Part shown: positions 6,979-10,879 of the stretch, in pieces | How the letters are laid out: each line of letters starts with the position of its first letter | Position numbering within the stretch: position 1 is the stretch's first letter | NCBI GenBank assembly: GCA_910577525.1 | Contig: CAJTLI010000057.1 | Span: 1 to 10,879, forward strand | DNA length: 10,879 nucleotides | DNA from: an uncultured Oscillospiraceae bacterium | Lineage (GTDB): Bacteria > Bacillota > Clostridia > Oscillospirales > Oscillospiraceae | Reading direction: 5' to 3' | The notes under the pieces: model-generated | What the model saw: the letters and a program-made list of their open reading frames with translations, nothing else | Database searches by the model: none | Told to the model about the DNA's origin: nothing | Program-made: the position numbers and the translations under genes

Positions 6979-8217
6979 GCGGTCTCCCCTCCTTTCCTGG
7001 AATCCATGATCTCGGTGAGGCCCTGGACCCGGGTGTCGTACTGAGCCTCGGAGAAGTTGCGGGGGTCGGCCTGGTCGCCGTCGAAGGACACCACGGGGAT
7101 GCCGCAGGCCGCGCCGATCTGGCGGCTCATCTCGGGCATGAACCCGCTCCACAGCTTGCAGGAGCGGTTGGTATGTACCAGCAGGCCCTCCACGCTGTTG
7201 TCGCGGCACAGCTTCACCCGCTTGTCCCGGGCGGTCTCCAGGTTGATGGCGTTGGGCACCTTGCAGTAGGCCCGGATCATGTTGTCGAAGCTGTCGTAGT
7301 CGAAGCCGAAGGCGTCGGCGTAGATGGTAGTCACCATGTTGATGCCCCGGCCCTTCAGCCCGGTGGAGGTCACACGCAGCCAGGGCCAGCAGGCGATGCC
7401 CTCAAACATGATGCGGTATTTCTCCTCGGCCCGGAAGGTGGACTTGCCGGTGTCGTGGTTCTCCTAGTACTCCTTCAACAAGGTCTCCATGGCCTCGGCG
7501 GCCTCGGGCTTGCCCCGGGCGGTGACCATGACGGCCATGTGGTTGAGCAGGTCAAAGCCGTTGAAGGGGCTGGGGGTATACCGCGCCATGGCGGTGGCGG
7601 CCAGCCAGGCCCGGCTGGTGCGGCAGGAGTTGTTCATGACCTCCTGGAACTTCTCGTCGCTCCACTTTTTGCCGGTGATCTCCTCCAGCCGCTTGATGGC
7701 GTCCAGGAACTGCCCCTTCACGTAGGCCACCTGGGCATCGGATACCTCGTTGTCCGGGTTGAAGGGGATGTCCAGCATGATGAGGGGCACGTTCAGGTCA
7801 CGGGACAGGTTCTCATACCATTTGATCATGCAGTTGCAGATGTTGTTGCAGCACAGCAGCACGTCGGGCATGGCCACGTCCTGCTCTGGGCAGGATTTCA
7901 GCTTGGCGTAGGCCAGACTGATGCGGGCATAGGCGCAGATGTCGTTGGAATAGCCGTCGGCCTCCGCCTCCTCACACATCCTTGCGCCCGCGCCCCGGGC
8001 GGCGATGCCCGCCGCCTGGTTCTCCGGGTAGACGGTGGCGATGCCCATGGTCTCCGGGATCTCCACAGGGAAGTTGCTGGACACCCAGGCCACCTTCTCC
8101 CCCCCGCTGCTTGGCGGCGATGGCGTCCTTGTAGGCGTCCGCCGCGATCTTACCCAGCTTGAACTTCGCCGAGTTGGGATCGGGAGGCGTGCGCTGCTTC
8201 TTGACTTCTTCGGCCAT
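6975..8217 (-). pseudogene. 2-hydroxyacyl-CoA dehydratase subunit 1 (HadB/FldB-like), one frameshift and one in-frame stop
   Basis: With two corrections this is a full 413-residue dehydratase subunit, the length expected for HadB/FldB (about 408). The ATG at 8217 has a GAGAGGAGAGG ribosome site and lies 22 bases after the activator stop. Lesion 1: a run of seven C on the plus strand (8099-8105) shifts the frame after AIAAKQRG; with six C the text reads QRGEKVAWVSSNFPVEIPE without a break. Lesion 2: codon 251 is TAG (plus strand 7466-7464) between ETLLKEY and ENHDTGKSTF in one continuous frame; CAG, GAG or AAG would each be one base away. The rest is well kept: DICAYAR (Cys94), the LLCCNNICNCMIKWYENL cluster region (Cys122, 123, 127, 129), and HTNRSCKLWSG (Cys353) near the end. 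It stops by ATGA overlap with the HadC-like gene. As written no active subunit would be made. Confidence 0.88.
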
Positions 8218-8239
8218 GTTTACCTCTCCTCTCTGACGT

Positions 8240-9010
8240 TCAATTTGATTTATGATAAGCGTGCAGCGCGGCGCCCAGAGCGCCCGCCAGCTGGGCCTGG
8301 GGCGACCAGACGATGGGCACCCCCAGCGCCTGCTCCAGAGCCCGCCGGACGCCGCCGTTTTGGGCCACGCCGCCGCTCATACATACCTGTTCCCTGACGC
8401 CCACCCGTTTGGCCAGGGACGCCACCCGGGAGGCCACCGACGCGCAGATGCCAGCCACCACGTCGGGCACCGGCGTCCCCGCCGCCAGCTGGGAGATGAC
8501 CTCCGACTCGGCAAACACGGTGCAGGTGCTGGAGATGGGCGCGGCCTGTTCCGCCTGGGCGGCCATGGCTTCCAGCTCACCGATGGGGATGCGCAGCACG
8601 TTGGCCATCACCTCCAGAAAGCGGCCCGTCCCGGCGGCGCACTTGTCGTTCATGACGAAGCTGGCCATCCGCCCGCCGGCGTCCAGCTCAATAACCTTGG
8701 CGTCCTGCCCGCCGATGTCGATGACGGTGCGGGCGCCGGGAAACAGAAAGCGGTTCCCCAGGCCGTGGGCGGTGAGCTCGCTGACGGTGAAGTCCGCCCC
8801 CCTCCAGGTGGCCCGGCCGTAGCCGGTGGCGGCACAGCGGGCGATGTCCTCCGGCGCGGCCTTCGCCGCGGCCAGAGCCTCGGCATAGGCCCGCTCCGGC
8901 CCCGCCGTGCCGATGCCCATATCCACAAGGGCGCTGCCCGCGATTCCGCCGTCCCGCAGGAGCACACATTTCGACGTGGTGGAGCCCACGTCGATACCCG
9001 CAACAAGCAA
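8240..9010 (-). CDS. 2-hydroxyacyl-CoA dehydratase activator (HadI/FldI/HgdC-like ATPase)
   Basis: A 256-residue ASKHA-fold ATPase that forms a homodimer bridged by one [4Fe-4S] cluster and uses ATP hydrolysis to push a low-potential electron into the dehydratase. Visible are the phosphate loop AGIDVGSTTSK (4-14), DIGGQDAK (98-105), Cys124 in NDKCAAGTGRF and Cys163 in SSTCTVFAESE (the two cluster cysteines of each monomer), and the adenosine loop MSGGVAQNGGV (211-221). Length is normal and no lesion is seen. The start is TTG at 9010: codon two leads straight into LVAGIDVGS, no ATG or GTG lies close by in frame, and an AGGGGAGGG site stands 7 bases before it (9026-9018). The weak start codon may keep the activator at low, catalytic amount relative to the dehydratase. 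It is the first gene of the cluster, about 55 bases after the predicted transcription start. Oxygen-sensitive by family. Confidence 0.93.
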   Translation of the reverse strand: MLVAGIDVGSTTSKCVLLRDGGIAGSALVDMGIGTAGPERAYAEALAAAKAAPEDIARCAATGYGRATWRGADFTVSELTAHGLGNRFLFPGARTVIDIGGQDAKVIELDAGGRMASFVMNDKCAAGTGRFLEVMANVLRIPIGELEAMAAQAEQAAPISSTCTVFAESEVISQLAAGTPVPDVVAGICASVASRVASLAKRVGVREQVCMSGGVAQNGGVRRALEQALGVPIVWSPQAQLAGALGAALHAYHKSN

Positions 9011-9042
9011 CTTTTTTCCCTCCCCTCAATAAAACGTTAGTA

Positions 9043-9059
9043 ATCTGGTAAGACCAGAT
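9043..9059. promoter_or_regulatory. FadR/GntR-type operator palindrome
   Basis: ATCTGGT-AAG-ACCAGAT is a perfect inverted repeat with 7-base arms and a three-base centre. The core TGGTnnnACCA matches the operator form known for FadR-subfamily GntR regulators. It lies just downstream of the predicted minus-strand start point, where a bound repressor would block transcription of the dehydratase cluster, and a regulator of exactly this family is divergently encoded 210 bases away. Confidence 0.75.
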
Positions 9060-9070
9060 ATCTATGGTTT

Positions 9071-9099
9071 ATTATGGGCAAGACAATTAAAGCTGTCCA
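9071..9099 (-). promoter_or_regulatory. Sigma-A-type promoter of the dehydratase cluster
   Basis: On the minus strand TGGACA (9099-9094), a 17-base spacer and CATAAT (9076-9071) each match the housekeeping consensus at five of six positions. The expected start point is near 9064, giving a leader of about 54 bases that contains the operator and the ribosome site of the activator gene. Confidence 0.65.
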
Positions 9100-9195
9100 T
9101 ACACAGATTGTTAAAATTTTGTCCATTTGGTTTGTGCACTTCTCCTAAAACGGCGCAATTACGACGGAATGGCGTGGTCCAGGCCCTTTGTTCCC

Positions 9196-9224
9196 TTGTG
9201 ATTTAGGAAAAAATGTGCTAAACT
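9196..9224 (+). promoter_or_regulatory. Promoter of the FadR-family regulator
   Basis: TTGTGA (9196-9201), a spacer of 17 bases and TAAACT (9219-9224) form a plausible housekeeping promoter pointing toward the regulator. Start of transcription would be near 9231, which leaves only about 8 bases before the TTG at 9239 but 38 before ATG 9269, favouring the latter as the translation start. Confidence 0.5.
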
Positions 9225-9268
9225 AAATCAATACACGTTTGATCCTCGGACTGGAGATGGATGGGACT

Positions 9269-10012
9269 ATGCAGAAAAAGGCAGACAGCAGCCAGGCCGC
9301 GCAGCTCCTGCGCCCGGTGGAGACCCAAAGGGCCAGCGCGGCGATTTATGAACAGGTCAAGGGGCTTATTCTTGACGGACAGCTCAAGCCGGGGGACCGG
9401 CTCCCCTCCGAGCGGTCCCTGATGGACCTGATGGGCCGCAGCCGCCCCACCATCCGGGAGGCTCTGCGGATGCTGGAGCGGGACGGCTTTATCCACACGG
9501 TCCCTGGGGGCAGCGGCGCGGTGGTCCAGCAGCCCTCCACCGATCTGGTGGTTCAGTCCTTGGACGCCATGCTCCAGGTGGGCAGGGTATCGCTGACGGA
9601 GCTGGGGGAATTTCGGATGCACAACGACGTGGCGGTGGCCCGCTGGGCGGCCCAGCGCCGCACCCAGTCCGATATCGACGCGCTGCGCAGCATTCTGGAC
9701 CAAATGGAGCGGTGTATCCAGGAAAAGGACTGGACCGGTTTCCTGGCCCTGGACCCGGAATTTCACTGCCGGCTGGCCCATGCGGGAAAGAACACCGTGG
9801 CTGCCATCATGAGCCGGTTGCTCAGCCAGCTGAGCAACCCCATCTCCGTCAAGCACATCCTGGAGCAGCCGGAGAGCGGCACGGAAAAGCAGATTTTGAA
9901 CATCTGGGACATGCACAACCGCATTTTTGAGGCGGTGCGCGACGGCTTCCCCCAGAAGGCGGGGGAGGCCATGGCGTATCATATCCAGGATTTTGTCAAC
10001 GACAAAAATTGA
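9269..10012 (+). CDS. GntR-family transcription regulator, FadR/FCD subfamily
   Basis: About 247 residues. The N-terminal winged helix-turn-helix runs from about residue 20 to 88 (SAAIYEQVKGLILDGQLKPG, then LPSERSL and SRPTIREALRMLERDGFI), ending in the wing TVPGGSGAVV. The C-terminal FCD domain shows the usual metal-site pattern Asp162-xxx-His166 (DPEFH), His216 (DMHNRIF) and His238 (MAYHI), which binds a metal and often a small carboxylate effector. Three in-frame starts exist (TTG 9239, ATG 9257, ATG 9269); I prefer 9269 because a GGAG at 9253-9256 precedes it and the promoter leaves room for it. It is divergent from the fermentation cluster and a FadR-type operator lies at 9043-9059, so it is probably the cluster's repressor, released by the substrate acid or its CoA ester (inferred). 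The gene is intact and followed by a terminator. Confidence 0.9.
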   Translation: MQKKADSSQAAQLLRPVETQRASAAIYEQVKGLILDGQLKPGDRLPSERSLMDLMGRSRPTIREALRMLERDGFIHTVPGGSGAVVQQPSTDLVVQSLDAMLQVGRVSLTELGEFRMHNDVAVARWAAQRRTQSDIDALRSILDQMERCIQEKDWTGFLALDPEFHCRLAHAGKNTVAAIMSRLLSQLSNPISVKHILEQPESGTEKQILNIWDMHNRIFEAVRDGFPQKAGEAMAYHIQDFVNDKN

Positions 10013-10023
10013 ATCTCATTGTA

Positions 10024-10062
10024 AAAACCGCCGGCCCTCTGGAATAGAAGGCCGGCGGTTTT
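10024..10062 (+). terminator. Intrinsic terminator after the regulator gene
   Basis: Starting 11 bases after the TGA, arms 10024-10036 (AAAACCGCCGGCC) and 10050-10062 pair perfectly over 13 positions with a 13-base loop, and the stem ends in TTTT followed by GATT. The A-run on the left means it could also stop transcription arriving on the minus strand. Confidence 0.88.
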
Positions 10063-10078
10063 GATTGACCGGCGGGGA

Positions 10079-10255
10079 TCAAGCTGCGGCGGGGCGTACA
10101 AAACGGCCCGCCTCCTTCGTGACACGGAGACGGGCCGCTTCCAAACAATAGGGATCGTCCATCTTTTCTAATGTATAAAAATCATTTTCTGCACCTACAG
10201 CGCGAATCCCTGTAGAAAATATCCTTTGATTAGTTTTATCCATTACCGCAATAGC
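10079..10255 (-). other. Orphan open-frame remnant, unrecognised
   Basis: A minus-strand frame ends with TGA at 10079 and reads DKTNQRIFSTGIRAVGAEND then FYTLEKMDDPYCLEAARL before its tail. It is AT-richer than the surrounding genes and looks coding-like, but its upstream part runs straight into the 170-bp fold-back repeat at 10256. No start codon with a ribosome site was found, and I do not recognise the family. Its last third coincides with the stem-loop at 10100-10137. It may be the 3' end of a gene disrupted by the repeat, or chance. Confidence 0.2.
10100..10137 (-). terminator. Possible minus-strand intrinsic terminator
   Basis: Arms 10104-10115 and 10126-10137 pair at 11 of 12 positions (one C-A mismatch) with a 10-base loop. 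Read on the minus strand the stem is followed by TTTTGT (10103-10098), a short T-run. It would stop transcripts coming leftward out of 10140-10530, although no intact minus-strand gene is there now. Confidence 0.45.
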
Positions 10256-10425
10256 TTTAGGGAAGCACTGATTAAATGCGTCTGCGGCGCTTCGCAGATC
10301 TTTTTTGCCACAACTTCGTTGCGATTTCTTGAAATAAACACAATGATTCCGGCGAAATCCCGCCTCGCTGTGGCAAAAAATCTCGCGCAAATCGCTCTTG
10401 CCGATTGAATCAGTCCTTCCTTAAA
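10256..10425. mobile_element. 170-bp fold-back (MITE-like) repeat element
   Basis: The two ends, 10256-10277 (beginning TTTAGGGAAGCACTGATT) and 10404-10425, are inverted copies matching at 19 of 22 positions. Inside them a second, perfect 12-base inverted pair lies at 10301-10312 (TTTTTTGCCACA) and 10369-10380, with a small 6-bp stem at 10281-10296 and a GATTTC/GAAATC pair at 10323-10328 and 10354-10359. The whole unit can thus fold into one long branched hairpin. It encodes no transposase. Short reading frames across it are not credible genes. A clear target duplication was not found; the ends carry TTTA/TAAA. It sits between the regulator and response-regulator genes, in AT-richer sequence. 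Confidence 0.6.
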
Positions 10426-10508
10426 AGAGATTTGCAAATCACAACATTGAGACAAAAATTGATTTTATGTGCACTACCTTTTGATGCCAAAATGATGGAC
10501 AAGGGGTG

Positions 10509-10514
10509 TATAAT
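10509..10514 (+). promoter_or_regulatory. -10 element of the response-regulator gene
   Basis: A perfect TATAAT lies 20 bases before the ATG at 10535. No good -35 box stands at 16-18 bases; the nearest TTGATG (10481-10486) is 22 bases away, so the promoter may be weak or need an activator. Confidence 0.5.
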
Positions 10515-10534
10515 GACAATGTGGAGGTGTGCCC

Positions 10535-10849
10535 ATGAACAAAATCCTAATTGCCGAGGATGAACCTGCTATCGCCAACCTCATCCGAACCGCCCTGGAC
10601 GGCCCGGATTACCGCTGCGCCTGGGCCGCCGACGGCCTGTCCGCCTGCGACCTGCTGGAAAAGGAGCCCTTTGACCTGGCGCTGTTGGACATCATGCTCC
10701 CCGGGGCGGACGGCTACCAGGTGCTGGACTACTGCCGCGCGCTGGAGGTCCCCGTCATCTTCCTCACCGCGAAGGGAACCCTGGAGGACCGGGTGAAGGG
10801 CCTGCGGCTGGGGGCGGAGGACTATGTCAGCGCCAGTGATAAAATGTAA
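10535..10849 (+). pseudogene. OmpR-type response regulator, truncated after the receiver domain
   Basis: The ATG at 10535 has a GGAGG site 7 bases upstream (10523-10527). The 104 residues form nearly a whole receiver domain: acidic pocket Glu8-Asp9, phosphoacceptor Asp52 in LLDIMLPGADGYQ, Thr78 and Lys80 in IFLTAKG, and GLRLGAEDYV. An OmpR/PhoB-type regulator would continue with a KPF turn, the last helix and a winged-helix DNA-binding domain, to about 225-235 residues. Here DYV is followed by SASDKM and a TAA at 10847-10849. The base composition changes at the same point from GC-rich to AT-rich (about 10832 onward), so the 3' part of the gene appears displaced by inserted sequence. A histidine kinase gene would be expected beyond the window. 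The truncated protein lacks any output domain. Confidence 0.82.
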
Positions 10850-10879
10850 GAAAACGCCGAGGAAAAAATGTAGATTAGT
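10835..10879. mobile_element. Possible end of an insertion sequence inside the response-regulator gene
   Basis: From about 10835 the sequence is AT-rich and unrelated to a response regulator. The octamer AAAATGTA occurs at 10841-10848 and again at 10865-10872, 24 bases apart, and the last bases (ATTAGT) resemble the CAGT before the first copy. Repeated short motifs at the ends are typical of IS21-type elements. Only 45 bases are visible, no transposase or second end, so this is a suggestion. Confidence 0.3.

Noticed and set aside
4231..7044. A 937-residue plus-strand open frame
   Set aside because: It lies opposite several well-identified minus-strand genes, is low-complexity (Gly, Gln, His, Val, Ala rich) and has no domain or ribosome site. 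It is an antisense shadow of GC-rich coding sequence.
6979..7209. N-terminal extension of the HadC-like subunit to 7209
   Set aside because: The extra 77 residues are the wrong frame of the end of subunit 1. ATG 6978 has AGGAGG and an ATGA overlap, and gives the family length.
7173..8162. A 329-residue plus-strand open frame
   Set aside because: Mirror of the dehydratase subunit 1 gene, rich in Gly, His and Val, without any family signature.
9108..9126. Rex-type operator upstream of the cluster promoter
   Set aside because: Only the left half (TTGTTAA, 9108-9114) fits; the right half (TTGTCCA) does not match TTAACAA. Not enough to call a site.
10226..10408. 60-residue plus-strand frame across the fold-back element
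   Set aside because: Same reason: it follows the repeat structure rather than a protein-coding pattern.
10243..10455. 70-residue minus-strand frame across the fold-back element
   Set aside because: It is the translation of the element's inverted repeats and A/T runs; no ribosome site and no family.

Overview
The window looks like a GC-rich Clostridia genome, most likely gut Oscillospiraceae (the Oscillibacter/Flavonifractor/Intestinimonas type). This rests on the GC-rich codon use, the oxygen-sensitive 2-hydroxyacyl-CoA dehydratase set and the strong AGGAGG-type ribosome sites; the genus is inferred, not shown. Almost all of positions 1-9010 is one minus-strand gene cluster read from right to left. 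From 9269 onward the genes lie on the plus strand.

The minus-strand cluster, in transcription order, is: a HadI/FldI/HgdC-type dehydratase activator (9010-8240); dehydratase subunit 1, HadB/FldB-like (8217-6975, broken); dehydratase subunit 2, HadC/FldC-like (6978-5860, intact); a YkvI-like membrane transporter (about 5769-4594, start codon damaged); a type III (CaiB/BaiF) CoA-transferase, HadA/FldA-like (4557-3630, frameshifted and cut short); an acyl-CoA dehydrogenase (3629-2562) joined in frame to that transferase; a YczE/YitT-like membrane protein (2381-1701); an AMP-forming acyl-CoA ligase (1704-112); and the first 22 codons of etfB (67-1). This is the gene set of reductive (Stickland-type) amino-acid fermentation, as in hadAIBC-acdB-etfBA of Clostridioides difficile and fldAIBC-acdA-etfBA of C. 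sporogenes. There a 2-hydroxy acid is moved onto CoA, dehydrated to an enoyl-CoA, and reduced by acyl-CoA dehydrogenase with ETF. The substrate cannot be read from the sequence. A 2-hydroxyacid dehydrogenase is not in the window.

The 9011-9268 gap holds a divergent control region: a good minus-strand promoter (TGGACA-17-CATAAT), a perfect FadR-type operator (ATCTGGT-AAG-ACCAGAT) just downstream of it, and a plus-strand promoter (TTGTGA-17-TAAACT) for a GntR/FadR-FCD regulator (9269-10012). The regulator ends in a strong terminator (10024-10062). It is probably the local repressor of the cluster.

The right end (10063-10879) is different in character. It is AT-richer and holds a stem-loop, a 170-bp fold-back (MITE-like) repeat with 19/22 matching terminal inverted repeats, and an OmpR-type response regulator cut off after its receiver domain. 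The cut is followed by AT-rich sequence with short direct repeats that may be the end of an insertion sequence.

The most notable overall pattern is damage concentrated in the catabolic cluster: two one-base homopolymer frameshifts, one in-frame TAG, one ATG-to-ATC-like start loss and one deletion-type gene fusion, while neighbouring genes are clean. This is either an operon decaying in this strain or an assembly/consensus problem. I saw no CRISPR array, tRNA, rRNA or convincing undescribed system.
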